In this document: positions 16,453-26,688 of the stretch, piece by piece
Position numbering within the stretch: the first letter of the stretch is position 1
Layout of the letters: every line of letters begins with the position of its first letter
Assembly: GCA_015223225.1 (NCBI GenBank)
Contig: JADFCQ010000001.1
Coordinates: 868,001 to 932,000, forward strand
DNA from: Acetobacteraceae bacterium H6797
GTDB taxonomy: Bacteria > Pseudomonadota > Alphaproteobacteria > Acetobacterales > Acetobacteraceae
DNA: 64,000 bases
Reading direction: 5' to 3'
Translations under genes and position numbers: made by a program
Notes under the pieces: generated by a model
The model's input: the letters and a program-made list of their open reading frames with translations, nothing else
Database searches by the model: none
Told to the model about the DNA's origin: nothing

Positions 16453-16899
16453 GTGGAACAGCCGCTGATCCTCGTCCTGAACGGACCGAACCTGAACATG
16501 CTGGGCACGCGCGAGCCGGAGAAATACGGCAGCGCGACCCTCGACGACGTCGAGGCCCTCTGCGCCGAAACCGCCGACGAGCTGGGCCTCGCCATCGATT
16601 TCCGCCAGTCGAACCACGAAGGCGAGCTGATCTCCTGGGTGCAGGAATGCCGCGGCACCGCCGCCGGCGTGATCATCAACCCGGCGGGCTATTCCCATAC
16701 CTCCGTCGCCCTGATGGACGCGCTTTTCGCCGTCGATCTGCCGGTGGTCGAGGTCCATATCACCAACATCCATCGCCGCGAGGCCTTCCGCCATCACTCC
16801 TACGTCTCCCATGCGGCGACCGGGGTGATCTGCGGGCTCGGAATCCAGGGCTATGCCCTGGCCCTCCGCGCCATGGCCGGCATCGTCGCCGAGGACTGA
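16453..16899 (+). CDS. aroQ: Type II 3-dehydroquinate dehydratase
   Basis: 148 residues with a GTG start at 16453. The N-terminal [24 protein letters not shown] carries the catalytic Tyr/Arg region of the type II enzyme; the later [17 protein letters not shown] and [21 protein letters not shown] supply the Asn and His active-site residues. It performs the third step of the shikimate pathway. It is followed within eight bases by accB, the order commonly seen in alphaproteobacteria. A 9-bp inverted repeat lies upstream at 16373-16422. Confidence 0.95.
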   Translation: MEQPLILVLNGPNLNMLGTREPEKYGSATLDDVEALCAETADELGLAIDFRQSNHEGELISWVQECRGTAAGVIINPAGYSHTSVALMDALFAVDLPVVEVHITNIHRREAFRHHSYVSHAATGVICGLGIQGYALALRAMAGIVAED

Positions 16900-16906
16900 G
16901 GATCAC

Positions 16907-17377
16907 ATGAAGCCCATCGAATTCGACCCCGAGGCCATCCGGGCCCTCGCCCAGATCCTGCGTGACACCGACCTCTCGGAGATCGAGCTGGTCGATGGCG
17001 AGGCGCGCATCCGCGTCGCCCGCCAGGCCCAGGTGGTGACGCAGGTGGCCATGCAGGCCCCGGTCGCGGCCGCCGCCCCCGTCGCCGCCCCGGCCGCGGC
17101 CCCGGTCGCCGCGGCCCCGGCCGCCGCCGAGCCCGAGAGCCATGCCGGCGCCGTGACCTCGCCGATGGTCGGCGTCGCCTATCTCGCCCCCGAGCCCGGC
17201 GCCGCGCCCTTCGTGACGGTCGGCGCCAAGGTCACCCAGGGCCAGACCCTGCTGCTGATCGAGGCGATGAAGACCTTCAACCAGATCAAGGCGCCCAAGG
17301 CCGGCACGGTCACGCGCGTCCTGGTGGAAAGCGGCTCGCCCGTCGAGTTCGGCCAGCCCCTCATCGTCGTCGAGTGA
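16907..17377 (+). CDS. accB: Biotin carboxyl carrier protein of acetyl-CoA carboxylase
   Basis: 156 residues. The N-terminal helical part ([24 protein letters not shown]) is followed by an Ala/Pro/Val linker and the biotinyl domain ending in [16 protein letters not shown], with biotin attached at Lys122. It carries CO2 between biotin carboxylase and the transferase in fatty acid synthesis. The gene overlaps or abuts accC. Confidence 0.96.
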   Translation: MKPIEFDPEAIRALAQILRDTDLSEIELVDGEARIRVARQAQVVTQVAMQAPVAAAAPVAAPAAAPVAAAPAAAEPESHAGAVTSPMVGVAYLAPEPGAAPFVTVGAKVTQGQTLLLIEAMKTFNQIKAPKAGTVTRVLVESGSPVEFGQPLIVVE

Positions 17378-17388
17378 TCGGCCGCGCG

Positions 17389-18729
17389 ATGTTCGGGAAG
17401 GTTCTGATCGCCAATCGCGGCGAGATCGCGCTGCGGGTCCACCGGGCCTGCCAGGAAATGGGCATCCGCACCGTCGCCGTGCATTCCACGGCCGATGCGA
17501 CGGCCATGCACGTCCGCCTGGCGGATGAGAGCGTCTGCATCGGCCCGCCGGCCGCGCGCGACAGCTACCTGAACATCCCGGCCCTGCTCTCGGCGGCCAC
17601 CATCACCGGGGCGGACGCCATCCACCCCGGCTACGGCTTCCTGTCGGAAAATGCCCGCTTCGCCGAGATGGTCGAAGCCCATGGCATGACCTTCATCGGC
17701 CCGACCGCCGACCATATCCGCATCATGGGCGACAAGATCGCGGCCAAGACGGCGATGAAGTCGCTCGGCGTGCCGCTGGTTCCGGGTTCGGATGGCGCGC
17801 TGAACAGCCTCGAAGAGGCTGAGGCGGTCGCGAACATCATCAAGTACCCCGTGCTCATCAAGGCCGCCGCCGGCGGCGGCGGGCGCGGCATGAAGGTCGC
17901 CCGCGGCCCCGAGGAGCTGGAGGAAGCCTGGCGCGTCGCCCGCGCCGAGGCCAAGGCCGCCTTCGGTGACGATGCGGTCTATATGGAGAAGTATCTCGAC
18001 CGCCCCCGGCATATCGAGATGCAGGTCATGGCCGATACCCATGGCAATGTGGTGCATTTCGGCGAGCGCGACTGCTCGCTGCAGCGCCGCCACCAGAAGC
18101 TCGTCGAGGAAGCCGGCAGCCCCGTGCTGACCGCCGCTGAGCGCGACGCCCTGGGTGCCACCGTCACCGCCGGCCTTGCCAAGCTCGGCTATCGTGGCGC
18201 CGGCACGCTGGAGTTCCTCTGGCAGGACGGCCAGTTCGCCTTCATCGAGATGAATACCCGCCTGCAGGTCGAGCATCCGGTAACGGAGATGGTCTGCGGT
18301 GTCGATCTCGTGAAGGAGCAGATCCGCGTCGCCGCCGGCCAGAAGCTCGGCTACGAGCAGAAGGACATCCAGTTCTCCGGCCATGCGATCGAGTGCCGCA
18401 TCACCGCCGAGGACCCGGAAACCTTCGCCCCCAACCCCGGCAAGGTCAGCACCTACCACGCCCCGGGCGGCCTCGGCGTGCGCGTCGACAGCGCGCTCTA
18501 TTCCGGCTACTCGGTGCCGCCGCATTACGACAGCCTGGTCGCCAAGCTGATCGTCCATGCGCCGACCCGCTCGGAAGCCATCGCCCGCATGCGCCGCTCG
18601 CTCGATGAGATGGTGGTGGCCGGCATCAAGACCACGCTGCCGCTGCATATGCGCATCATGGATGACCCGGAATTCCAGGCCGGCGACTATACCATCCACT
18701 GGCTCGAGCGCTTCGTCGCCAAGCAGTGA
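17389..18729 (+). CDS. accC: Biotin carboxylase subunit of acetyl-CoA carboxylase
   Basis: 446 residues from the ATG at 17389 ([16 protein letters not shown], the usual beginning); a GTG at 17374 overlapping the accB stop is an alternative. The ATP-grasp core shows the glycine loop [14 protein letters not shown], the HIEMQVMAD segment and [15 protein letters not shown]. It carboxylates the biotin on AccB using bicarbonate and ATP. Only eleven bases separate it from accB. AccA/AccD are not in the window. Confidence 0.96.
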   Translation: MFGKVLIANRGEIALRVHRACQEMGIRTVAVHSTADATAMHVRLADESVCIGPPAARDSYLNIPALLSAATITGADAIHPGYGFLSENARFAEMVEAHGMTFIGPTADHIRIMGDKIAAKTAMKSLGVPLVPGSDGALNSLEEAEAVANIIKYPVLIKAAAGGGGRGMKVARGPEELEEAWRVARAEAKAAFGDDAVYMEKYLDRPRHIEMQVMADTHGNVVHFGERDCSLQRRHQKLVEEAGSPVLTAAERDALGATVTAGLAKLGYRGAGTLEFLWQDGQFAFIEMNTRLQVEHPVTEMVCGVDLVKEQIRVAAGQKLGYEQKDIQFSGHAIECRITAEDPETFAPNPGKVSTYHAPGGLGVRVDSALYSGYSVPPHYDSLVAKLIVHAPTRSEAIARMRRSLDEMVVAGIKTTLPLHMRIMDDPEFQAGDYTIHWLERFVAKQ

Positions 18730-18742
18730 CGCGTTCATGATC

Positions 18743-18770
18743 CGGGAGGGGCCGCTGCCCCTCCCGTTTT
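18743..18770 (+). terminator. Rho-independent terminator after accC
   Basis: CGGGAGGGG at 18743-18751 pairs perfectly with CCCCTCCCG at 18758-18766 around CCGCTG, and TTTT follows. Confidence 0.82.
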
Positions 18771-18982
18771 CATGCCGGCTCTCCCGCACTCACATGGCGC
18801 TTGCGCCGCCGGCGCCCCATGCCGCGGGAGGGCCAGCACTCCAAGTCTGCCTGAGCGGATTGACGCGCCAGCACCAACCCTGGACGCAAGGCCTTCTGCG
18901 CAAACGTTTCACCAATTTCCTTTACGCGGCCGACCACCTGAGGCCAGCATGGGCGAATAAGACTCCGATAAGGAAACGTCCC

Positions 18983-19969
18983 ATGCGCCTGCCCCGCCGT
19001 GCCCTTCTGGGCGCGGGCCCGCTCGTCGCGGCCCTTTCCCTTCCCGCCCTCTCCCTGCGCGCCGCCGCCCAGTCCAACTGGCCGAGCCGCCCCATCCGCC
19101 TCGTCGTGCCCTATGCGGCCGGCGGCGGCACCGACATCCTTGCCCGCGCCCTCGGCGAGGCCCTGCGCGGCACGCTGCCCCAGCCCGTGGTGGTGGAGAA
19201 CCGCGCCGGGGCCTCGGGCGTCCTCGGCACCGAGGTCGTGGCGCGTGCCGAGCCCGACGGCCATACGCTCCTCGCCGTCGTCTCCACTCATGTCATGAAC
19301 CGCTACTACCTGCAGTCCCTGCCCTATGACCCAGCGGGCGACTTCACCCCCATCGCCATGCTGGCCCGCAATACCATGGTGCTCGTCGCCTCGGCGCAGC
19401 AGCCCTTCACCGACCTCGCCGGCCTCGCCGCCGAGGCCCGCCGCCGCCCCGGCGCCATCGGCACCGGCTCCACCGAGGCACTCTCGAGCTTCATCGGCCA
19501 GGAACTCGCCCGCCGCCTGAAGCTCGACATGCCCGACGTGCAATATCGCAGCGGCGGCCAGCTCATGAACGACATCGTCGCCGGCCACCTCCCCACCGGC
19601 TGGACCAGCACGAGCAGCGCCACGCCCCATATGCCCACCGGCCGCGTGCGCCTCATCGCGACCTCCAACGCCACGCGCACGCCCTTCTACCCCGACCTGC
19701 CGACGGTGATGGAACAGGGCGTGCCGGAATTCGACCTCGCGGGCTGGGTCGCCCTTCTCGGCCCCAAGGGCATGAACCCCGCCATCAGCGCCCGCCTCCA
19801 GGCCGCACTCCAGAAGGCCTATGAGGACCCGACGCTGCGCCAGCGCTTCACCACGCTCGGCATCGAGCCGGACCTGCGCGACGGCCCCGGCCTGCGCCAG
19901 GCCATGGAGCGCGAGGACAGGCTCTGGGCCGGTGCCGCCGCCGCCGGAACGCTGCGCCGCCAGGAATGA
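18983..19969 (+). CDS. Bug-family (tripartite tricarboxylate) periplasmic binding protein
   Basis: 328 residues from the ATG at 18983. The signal peptide begins [12 protein letters not shown] and may be of Tat type because of the double Arg; cleavage is likely after AAA-Q. The mature protein has the TctC/Bug fold markers: [58 protein letters not shown] and the late [25 protein letters not shown]. Such receptors bind carboxylates. No TctA/TctB membrane partners are nearby, so this is one of the orphan Bug receptors that are numerous in this type of organism. The ligand cannot be predicted. Confidence 0.9.
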   Translation: MRLPRRALLGAGPLVAALSLPALSLRAAAQSNWPSRPIRLVVPYAAGGGTDILARALGEALRGTLPQPVVVENRAGASGVLGTEVVARAEPDGHTLLAVVSTHVMNRYYLQSLPYDPAGDFTPIAMLARNTMVLVASAQQPFTDLAGLAAEARRRPGAIGTGSTEALSSFIGQELARRLKLDMPDVQYRSGGQLMNDIVAGHLPTGWTSTSSATPHMPTGRVRLIATSNATRTPFYPDLPTVMEQGVPEFDLAGWVALLGPKGMNPAISARLQAALQKAYEDPTLRQRFTTLGIEPDLRDGPGLRQAMEREDRLWAGAAAAGTLRRQE

Positions 19970-20009
19970 GCCCTCGCGCGGCGCCGCCCCTTCGCCCATA
20001 CTGCGTTGC

Positions 20010-20684
20010 GTGAGTCGCCGCACCTTCGAGATCACGCCTGAACTGATGCTGCGCGCCTATCGGGCGGGCCTCTTCCCCATGGCCGAGGGCCGGCGGGCGG
20101 AAAAGCTCTTCTGGCTCGATCCGGAATGGCGCGGCGTCATGCCGCTCGACGGCTTCCATCTCCCCCGCCGCCTGATGCGCACCGTGCTCTCCGGCCCCTT
20201 CGAGGTCACGGCCGACAAGGACTTCCCGGCGACCATCGCCGGTTGCGCCGCCCCCGCGCCGGGCCGGGAGGATAGCTGGATCAACCCCGAGATCGAGCGC
20301 CTCTTCACCACGCTCTTCGAGATGGGCTTCGCCCATTCGGTCGAAACCTGGCTGGATGGCGAGCTGGTCGGCGGGCTCTACGGCGTTTCCATCGGCGGCG
20401 CCTTCTTCGGCGAGAGCATGTTCTCTCGCGCCACCGATGCCTCGAAAGTGGCCCTGGTCCATCTCGTCGCCCGGCTGAAGCTCGGCGGCTTCACCCTGCT
20501 CGACACGCAATTCATCACCGAGCATCTGCGCCAGTTCGGCACCATCGAAATCCCCCGCGAGGCCTATAAGGCCCAGCTCGCGGCGGCCATCGACCAGCCC
20601 TCGGATTGGGAATCCGCCCCCGATCCCGCCCGGCTCGAAGCCGCCATCCGGGCGCTGCGCGGTCCCAAAGAGGGCGCGAAATAG
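20010..20684 (+). CDS. aat: Leucyl/phenylalanyl-tRNA--protein transferase
   Basis: 224 residues from a GTG at 20010. The family signature is clear: [12 protein letters not shown], then [87 protein letters not shown] and [15 protein letters not shown]. It adds Leu or Phe to N-terminal Lys/Arg of proteins, marking them for ClpAP through ClpS. In many alphaproteobacteria it follows accC directly; here a Bug receptor gene sits between them. Confidence 0.95.
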   Translation: MSRRTFEITPELMLRAYRAGLFPMAEGRRAEKLFWLDPEWRGVMPLDGFHLPRRLMRTVLSGPFEVTADKDFPATIAGCAAPAPGREDSWINPEIERLFTTLFEMGFAHSVETWLDGELVGGLYGVSIGGAFFGESMFSRATDASKVALVHLVARLKLGGFTLLDTQFITEHLRQFGTIEIPREAYKAQLAAAIDQPSDWESAPDPARLEAAIRALRGPKEGAK

Positions 20685-20722
20685 CTGGCATCCGCCCCCC
20701 ATCATCCTAATATGACAGTTCG

Positions 20723-22387
20723 ATGACAGGAAATGGCGCAGGAGAGTTCCGGCTCGTGCTGGAACTGGCGGGCGAGGCGGCGCTGCTGCTCTGGGGCCTG
20801 CATATGGTGCAGTCGGGCGTCCAGCGCGCCTTCGGAGCGCGGCTCCGTCAGGGGCTGGGTGTCGCGCTCGGCGATCGCTGGCGCGCCTTTCTCGTCGGCC
20901 TCGGCGTCACCGCGGCCCTGCAGAGCAGCACGGCGACCGCCTTCATGGTCGGCTCCTTCGCGGCCGGCGGCGTGCTGCCCCTGGTGCCGGCGCTGGCCAC
21001 CATGCTCGGCGCCAATGTCGGCACGGCGCTCATCGTCCAGGCGCTTTCCTTCGATGCCGGGCTGCTCTTCCCGCCCCTGATGCTAGCCGGGCTCATCGGC
21101 TTCCGCCGGGGCGGCCGCTGGCGCGATATCGGCCGCGCGGGCATCGGCCTCGGCCTCATGCTGCTCGCGCTGCATCTGATGATCGAGAGCATCGCGCCGC
21201 TCCAGGCCTCGCCCACCCTGCGCCAGGCGCTCGGGCTGCTCTCCGGCCTGCCGCTGATCGATATGGCACTGGCCGCCTTCATCGCCTGGGCCACCCATTC
21301 CTCCGTCGCGGCCGTGGTGCTCATCGCCTCCTTCGCGGGGGCGGGCGCCATCGGGGTGGAGGGCGCGCTGGCCATGGTGCTGGGCGCCAATCTCGGCACC
21401 TCGCTCAACCCGCTGCTCGCCGCGCGCGGCCAGGGCACCTCCCCCGCCCGGCTGCGCGTGCCGCTCGGCAATCTCATCAACCGCGCCATCGGCTGCGCCG
21501 TCGCCCTGCCGCTCCTGCCCTGGATCGCCCAGGGCCTCCTGGCGCTCGACCCTTCTCCCGCCCGCGTCGTCGCCCATGCCCATCTGGGCTTCAACCTGGC
21601 CCTCGCCCTGCTGACCCTGCCGCTGCTGGACCCGCTGGCCGCCCTGCTGCGCCGCCTCCTGCCCAGCGCGACCAGCGCGGAAGACCCTTCCCGCCCCCGC
21701 TACCTGGACGAAGCGGCGATCGCCAACCCGCCCCAGGCCCTGGCCAATGCCGCCCGCGAATCGCTCCGCATCGCCGATATGCTCGAGAGCATGCTCCGCC
21801 TCTCGGCCCGCGCCTTCGCCCCCGGCGGCGATCGCGATGCTGCCCGCCAGGCCGGCCAGATCGACGAGGCCTTCGACCGTCTGCATCGCGCGCTGCACGC
21901 CTATCTCGGCCGCCTGCCCGAGACGCTGAACCCCGAGGAAGCCCGCCGCCTGGCCGAAATCCGCGATTTCGCGGTCAATCTCGAGCATGCCGCCGATGCC
22001 GTCGCGCATAACCTCGTCCGCCAGGCCGCCCGCCTCGCCAAACAGGGCATCGCCCTCATGCCCGAGGACGCGGCGGAGATCGCGTCCCTGCATGAAGGCG
22101 CGCTCTCCCAGCTCTCCCTCGCCATCACGGTCTTCATGCAGGGCGATGAGGAAGCGGCGCGCAGCCTCGTGCTGCAGAAGGAGCGCCTGCGCGGCGTGGA
22201 GCGCCAGGCCGCCGCCCGCCTCGGCCGCGCCTCCCTCCCCGGCGATGCGGGCCAGGCGGCCGATCTCCATCTCGACGCGGTGCGGGACCTGCGGCGGATC
22301 GCGGGCTATCTCGCCGCCATCGGCCATCCGCTACTGCAACGCCTGGGCGCCCTCCGCTCCAGCCGGCTGGCTGGTGGAGATGATTAA
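20723..22387 (+). CDS. Na/Pi cotransporter family protein with PhoU-like domain
   Basis: 554 residues. The N-terminal half has two inverted NptA/Na_Pi_cotrans repeats, marked by LQSSTATAFMVGSFAAGG with GANVGTALIVQALSF, and ATHSSVAAVVLIASFAGAG with GANLGTSLNPLLAARGQG. The C-terminal 180 residues are helical and PhoU-like (RIADMLESMLRLSARAF; DFAVNLEHAADAVAHNLVRQAARLAK). This is the YjbB/NptA architecture, used for phosphate movement across the inner membrane, often export or low-affinity transport. Confidence 0.9.
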   Translation: MTGNGAGEFRLVLELAGEAALLLWGLHMVQSGVQRAFGARLRQGLGVALGDRWRAFLVGLGVTAALQSSTATAFMVGSFAAGGVLPLVPALATMLGANVGTALIVQALSFDAGLLFPPLMLAGLIGFRRGGRWRDIGRAGIGLGLMLLALHLMIESIAPLQASPTLRQALGLLSGLPLIDMALAAFIAWATHSSVAAVVLIASFAGAGAIGVEGALAMVLGANLGTSLNPLLAARGQGTSPARLRVPLGNLINRAIGCAVALPLLPWIAQGLLALDPSPARVVAHAHLGFNLALALLTLPLLDPLAALLRRLLPSATSAEDPSRPRYLDEAAIANPPQALANAARESLRIADMLESMLRLSARAFAPGGDRDAARQAGQIDEAFDRLHRALHAYLGRLPETLNPEEARRLAEIRDFAVNLEHAADAVAHNLVRQAARLAKQGIALMPEDAAEIASLHEGALSQLSLAITVFMQGDEEAARSLVLQKERLRGVERQAAARLGRASLPGDAGQAADLHLDAVRDLRRIAGYLAAIGHPLLQRLGALRSSRLAGGDD

Positions 22388-22444
22388 AAACAGACACTTA
22401 GAAGCCATTCCGCTAACCTGAGCGAAGGCAATCGGGCCTTTTCT

Positions 22445-22470
22445 GGCAACCCCTCCCGCTTAAGCGCGTT
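22445..22470 (+). promoter_or_regulatory. EcfG-like promoter upstream of csbD
   Basis: GGCAAC at 22445-22450, 16 bases, then CGTT at 22467-22470. The consensus for EcfG-type sigma factors is GGAAC-N16/17-CGTT; the pentamer here differs at one base. It lies 46 bases before the csbD start. CsbD genes are frequent general-stress targets, and a nepR/sigma module sits at the left edge of this window. Confidence 0.45.
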
Positions 22471-22516
22471 CTTCAGACAGGCCATCCAATGGCCATCGGA
22501 AAAGAAGGAGAACGCC

Positions 22517-22714
22517 ATGAACTCCGATACCATCAAGGGCAACTGGAAGCAGATGACCGGCAAGGTGAAGGAGCAGTGGGGCAAGCTCACTGATGACGAC
22601 CTCACCGTGATCGAAGGCCGCCGCGAACAGCTCGTCGGCCGGATTCAGGAGCGCTACGGCGTCGCCCGCGACGAGGCCGAGCGCCAGGTGAAGGACTGGG
22701 AAACCCGTCACTGA
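22517..22714 (+). CDS. CsbD-family stress response protein
   Basis: 65 residues, a full-length CsbD protein: it begins MNSDTIKGNWKQMTGKVKEQWGKLTDDDL, then VIEGRREQLVGRIQERYG, and ends with VKDWE. These small hydrophilic helical proteins are strongly induced in general stress responses; their biochemical role is unknown. A strong AAGGAGA site precedes the ATG, and a candidate EcfG promoter lies upstream. The gene is monocistronic, with a hairpin after it. Confidence 0.92.
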   Translation: MNSDTIKGNWKQMTGKVKEQWGKLTDDDLTVIEGRREQLVGRIQERYGVARDEAERQVKDWETRH

Positions 22715-22753
22715 ACCGGTTTGACTGAACCGAGATAGGTTCCGCGTTCCAGG

Positions 22754-22783
22754 CGCCGCCGGGGTCACCCCGGCGGCGTTGCG
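22754..22783 (+). terminator. Terminator hairpin after csbD
   Basis: An 11-bp perfect stem (CGCCGCCGGGG at 22754-22764, CCCCGGCGGCG at 22768-22778) with loop TCA. The following bases are only moderately T-rich (TTGCGGTTTTCTT). Confidence 0.65.
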
Positions 22784-22853
22784 GTTTTCTTGACCGGCTT
22801 CTGGGGCCGTGCCTTTGCTTCCCATCCGGCCCGGCTTTTGCTTGGCTCATCGC

Positions 22854-24290
22854 ATGACCGGACCCATCGCCTTCTCCCTGAACGGCAGGCCGACCACGCT
22901 GCCGCTGGATACCTCCCCCTCCATGTCGCTGCTGGACTGGCTCCGGGGCCCGGCGAGGCTCACCGGCACCAAGGAGGGCTGCGCCGAGGGCGATTGCGGC
23001 GCCTGCACGGTCGTGCAGGAAGAGGCCGATGGCGGCCGCACCCCGCTCAATGCCTGCCTGACCCTGCTCGGCCAGGTCCAGGGCCGGGCCATCCGCACCG
23101 TGGAGGGGCTTCGCGGCCCCGATGGCGGCCCCCATCCCGTCCAAACCACGCTGGCCGAGGCCGATGGCACGCAATGCGGCTTCTGCACCCCCGGCATTGT
23201 CATGGCCCTCTGGGCCCAGGCGCGCGAGGGGGGAGACCCGCATGAGGCCCTGGCCGGCAATCTCTGCCGCTGCACCGGCTATCGCCCCATTCTCGACGCC
23301 GCGTCCCACCTCACCGACGACGCCGTCCTACCGCCCGAGCCGCCCCCGGCCGAGCGCGTCATCGTCACCCCGACCCAGAAATTCTTCCTCCCGACCACGG
23401 TCGGCGAGGCCCTCTCCCTCCACGCCGCCCATCCCGGCGCCTGGATTCTGGCCGGAGGGACGGACCTGAACCTCCGTGTCTCCGAGCATCGCGAACGCCC
23501 GCCCGTCATCATCAGCCTGCGCGATGTGGAGGCGATGCATGCCTTCGAAAGCACGCCCGAGGCCCTGACCATCGGCGCCGCCCTGCCCTATCACCGCCTG
23601 CTCCGCCATCTCCGCGCCGAGCCGGGCTTCGGCCCCTTCGCGGAGCTGCTCTCCCGCCTCGGCAGCCGCCAGATCCGCGGCAGCGGCACGCTCGGCGGCA
23701 ATCTCGGCACCGCCTCGCCCATCGGCGACACGCTGCCCGTCCTCCTCGCCCTGAACGCCCGCCTGACCATCGCCGCCGGCGCCACCGACAGCCGCAGCCT
23801 GCCCATCGACGATTTCTTCCTCGGCTATCGGCAGACCGCGCTGATCGGGCAGGAGCTGATCACCACCATCACCCTGCCGCGCCCGCAGCCGGGCCAGTTC
23901 TTCGCCGCCCAGAAACTCAGCAAGCGCTACGACCAGGATATCGCGACCGTCGCCCTCGCCTCGCTCATCACGGTCGAGGCGGGCACCGTCACCGCCGCGC
24001 GCCTGGCCCTGGGTGGCGTCGCCGCCACCCCCATCCGCGCCAAGGAGGCCGAGGAGGCGCTGATCGGCGCGGCCTGGAGTGGCGAGAGCATCGAGCGCGC
24101 CGCCACCATCCTCTCGGCGCGGATCGCGCCCCTTTCCGACTGGCGCGCCACGGCCGATTACCGCCGCCTCGCCGCCGGCAATCTCCTGCGCCGCGCCTTC
24201 CTCACCGCCACGCGCCCCGATCTGGCGCTGGAGGTCATGGCCCTGCCCGCCCCGCATGCGCCCCGCTTCATCACGGAGGCCCCGGCATGA
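22854..24290 (+). CDS. xdhA: Xanthine dehydrogenase small subunit (2Fe-2S and FAD)
   Basis: 478 residues from the ATG at 22854. The plant-type 2Fe-2S domain has GTKEGCAEGDCGACTVV with a later Cys in NACLTL. The second 2Fe-2S domain shows QCGFCTPGIVMALWA and NLCRCTGYRPIL. The FAD-binding part follows (ILAGGTDLNLRV; GSGTLGGNLGTASPIGDTLPVLLAL), then the CO-dehydrogenase-flavoprotein C-terminal domain. It passes electrons from the molybdenum subunit to NAD in purine breakdown. It overlaps xdhB by four bases (ATGA). Confidence 0.94.
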   Translation: MTGPIAFSLNGRPTTLPLDTSPSMSLLDWLRGPARLTGTKEGCAEGDCGACTVVQEEADGGRTPLNACLTLLGQVQGRAIRTVEGLRGPDGGPHPVQTTLAEADGTQCGFCTPGIVMALWAQAREGGDPHEALAGNLCRCTGYRPILDAASHLTDDAVLPPEPPPAERVIVTPTQKFFLPTTVGEALSLHAAHPGAWILAGGTDLNLRVSEHRERPPVIISLRDVEAMHAFESTPEALTIGAALPYHRLLRHLRAEPGFGPFAELLSRLGSRQIRGSGTLGGNLGTASPIGDTLPVLLALNARLTIAAGATDSRSLPIDDFFLGYRQTALIGQELITTITLPRPQPGQFFAAQKLSKRYDQDIATVALASLITVEAGTVTAARLALGGVAATPIRAKEAEEALIGAAWSGESIERAATILSARIAPLSDWRATADYRRLAAGNLLRRAFLTATRPDLALEVMALPAPHAPRFITEAPA

Positions 24291-26551
24291 AGCTGCACGG
24301 CCCCGGCGCCTCCCTCCGCCAGGACAGCGCCCTCAAGCACACGACGGGCGAGGCCATCTTCGCCGATGACATGCCGGAACTCCCTGGCACGCTCCATGCC
24401 GCCCTCGTGCTCTCCCCCCTGGCCCATGGCCGGATCGAGGCGCTGGATCTCGCCCCCGCTCTCGCCATCCCCGGCGTCACCCACGCCCTCGGCCCGGCCG
24501 ATATCCCCGGCCGCAACAACATCTCCCCCAGCGGCAAGAGCGACGAGCAGCTCTTCGCCGAGGGAGTGGTCGAATATTGGGGCCAGCCCATGGCCCTCAT
24601 CCTCGCCACCACGCGCGATGCCGCCCTGGCCGGGGCCGGGGCCATCAAGCCCGCGCTGAGCCCCCTCCCGCCCATCCTCGGCATCGAGGCTGCGCTGGAA
24701 GCCCAGAACCTCCTCATGCCGCCCCAGGTCATCGAGCGCGGCGACTGGCAGGCCGCGCTCGCCGCGTCGCCCCGCCGCCTGAAGGGCGAGTTCCGCGTCG
24801 GCGGCCAGGAGCATTTCTACCTCGAAGGCCAGATCGCCATCGCGACGGCGGGGGAGGATGGCGAGATGGCCATCACCTCCTCCACCCAGCATCCCACCGA
24901 GGTGCAGCACATCGCCGCCCGCATCCTGGGCTGCGACTACAACCGCGTCACGGTCGGCGTCCGCCGCATGGGTGGGGGCTTCGGCGGCAAGGAGAGCAAT
25001 GCCTCCTGGGTCGCCGCCGCCGCGGCCCTCGGCGCGCGCCTCACCGGCCGCCCGGTGAAGCTCCGCCTCCCCCGCAAGGCCGACATGGCCGCGACCGGCA
25101 AGCGCCACCCCTTCCTCTATCGCTGGGAAGCGGGTTTCGACGAGACCGGCCGCCTCCACGCCCTCGATGCCACGCTGGCCGCCGATGGCGGCCATAGCCT
25201 GGACCTGACGCCTGGGGTCATCTTCCGCGCCCTGACCCATGCGCTGAACTGCCACGACATCCCCGCCGTCCGCCTCACGGGCCTCGCCGCCAAGACCAAC
25301 ACCGTCTCCAACACCGCCTTTCGCGGCTTCGGCGGCCCCCAGGGCGGGCTGCTCATGGAAGACGTCACGGCCCGGATCGCCAGCGCCCTGCGCCTGCCCC
25401 AGGAAGCCGTCCGGGAGAAGAATTTCGCCGGCGGCGAAAATGGCGACGAGACGCCCTATGGCCAGAAGCTGGAAGGCGACCTCATCCGCCGCGTCTGGGC
25501 CGAATGCCGCGCCGATGCCAGGTGGGACGAGCGCCAGGCCGAGATCGCGGCCTTCAACGCCAGCCATCCCACCTTGCGCCGGGGCCTCGGCAGCTTCGTC
25601 CTCGCCTTCGGCATCTCCTTCGGCATCATGTCGATGAACCAGGCGGGCGCCCTGGTGCATGTCTATGCCGATGGCTCCATCCGCCTGAACCACGGTGGGA
25701 CGGAAATGGGCCAGGGCCTCTTCATCAAGATCGCCCAGGTCGTCGCCCATGCCTTCGGCGTGCCGATCGAGCGCATCCTCATTACCCGCACCAGCACCGG
25801 CGAAGTCCCCAATACCGCCCCGACCGCCGCCAGCACCGGCTCCGACCTCAATGGCTGGGCCGCCTTCCAGGCCGCGACCACCATCCGCGACCGCATGGCG
25901 AAGGTCGCCGCTGCCCTCTGGTCCGTCCCGCCCGAGGAAATCGCCTTCGCCGACGACATGGTCACGGCCGGCAATCACCGCATGTCCTTCGCTGACCTGG
26001 CCCATCGCGCCTATCTCGAGCGCGTCTCCCTCTCGGCCACCGGCTTCTACAAGACGCCCGACATCCATTGGGATCCGGTGGCGATGAAGGGCCATCCCTT
26101 CTTCTACTTCTCCTACGGCGCCGCCGTGGCCGAGGTGGTGGTCGATACCCTCACCGGCGAGGCCCGCACACTGCGCGCCGATCTCGTCCAGGATTGCGGC
26201 AACAGCCTCAACCCGGCCATCGACCGGGGCCAGATCGAGGGCGCCTTTGTCCAGGGCCTGGGCTGGCTCACCAGCGAGGAGAATTGGTGGGACGATGCCG
26301 GGCGCCTGCGCACCCTCGGCCCCTCCACCTACAAGATCCCCGGCTCGCGCGACGTCCCACCGGCGCTGAACCTCCGCCTCCTCGCCGGCGCCCCCGCCCG
26401 GGCCGAAACCATCTTCCGCTCCAAGGCCGTGGGCGAGCCCCCGCTGCTCCTGCCCATCGCCGTCTGGAACGCCCTCAAGGCCGCCCTCGGCACCGACCGG
26501 CTGGACCTGCCCGCGACGCCCGAGCGGCTCCTGCTGGCCCGCAGGGGCTAA
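24287..26551 (+). CDS. xdhB: Xanthine dehydrogenase large subunit (molybdopterin-binding)
   Basis: 754 residues. Family motifs run in order: HTTGEAIFADDMPELPGTLHAALVLSPLAHGRI, EGQIAIATAGEDGEM, RRMGGGFGGKESNASWVAAAAALGARLTGRPVKLRL, NTAFRGFGGPQGGLLMED, LNHGGTEMGQGLFIKIAQVVAHAFG and DLVQDCGNSLNPAIDRGQIEGAFVQGLGWLTSEE. The FRGFGGPQG loop and the GTEMGQG loop are molybdopterin and active-site elements typical of bacterial XdhB. It oxidises hypoxanthine and xanthine to urate. No XdhC cofactor-insertion gene follows. Confidence 0.94.
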   Translation: MKLHGPGASLRQDSALKHTTGEAIFADDMPELPGTLHAALVLSPLAHGRIEALDLAPALAIPGVTHALGPADIPGRNNISPSGKSDEQLFAEGVVEYWGQPMALILATTRDAALAGAGAIKPALSPLPPILGIEAALEAQNLLMPPQVIERGDWQAALAASPRRLKGEFRVGGQEHFYLEGQIAIATAGEDGEMAITSSTQHPTEVQHIAARILGCDYNRVTVGVRRMGGGFGGKESNASWVAAAAALGARLTGRPVKLRLPRKADMAATGKRHPFLYRWEAGFDETGRLHALDATLAADGGHSLDLTPGVIFRALTHALNCHDIPAVRLTGLAAKTNTVSNTAFRGFGGPQGGLLMEDVTARIASALRLPQEAVREKNFAGGENGDETPYGQKLEGDLIRRVWAECRADARWDERQAEIAAFNASHPTLRRGLGSFVLAFGISFGIMSMNQAGALVHVYADGSIRLNHGGTEMGQGLFIKIAQVVAHAFGVPIERILITRTSTGEVPNTAPTAASTGSDLNGWAAFQAATTIRDRMAKVAAALWSVPPEEIAFADDMVTAGNHRMSFADLAHRAYLERVSLSATGFYKTPDIHWDPVAMKGHPFFYFSYGAAVAEVVVDTLTGEARTLRADLVQDCGNSLNPAIDRGQIEGAFVQGLGWLTSEENWWDDAGRLRTLGPSTYKIPGSRDVPPALNLRLLAGAPARAETIFRSKAVGEPPLLLPIAVWNALKAALGTDRLDLPATPERLLLARRG

Positions 26552-26688
26552 AAACCGCGTGAGACCCGCAACCTGGGATTTAAAAACCCTGCCAAGATGC
26601 ACGGCCCGCTGGTTGAGCCAAGACGAATAGCCTAAAAGGTCCCGCCAAAGCTCAAGCAGCCCCCTCCCGTCCAGAAAGTCCCCCCGGC

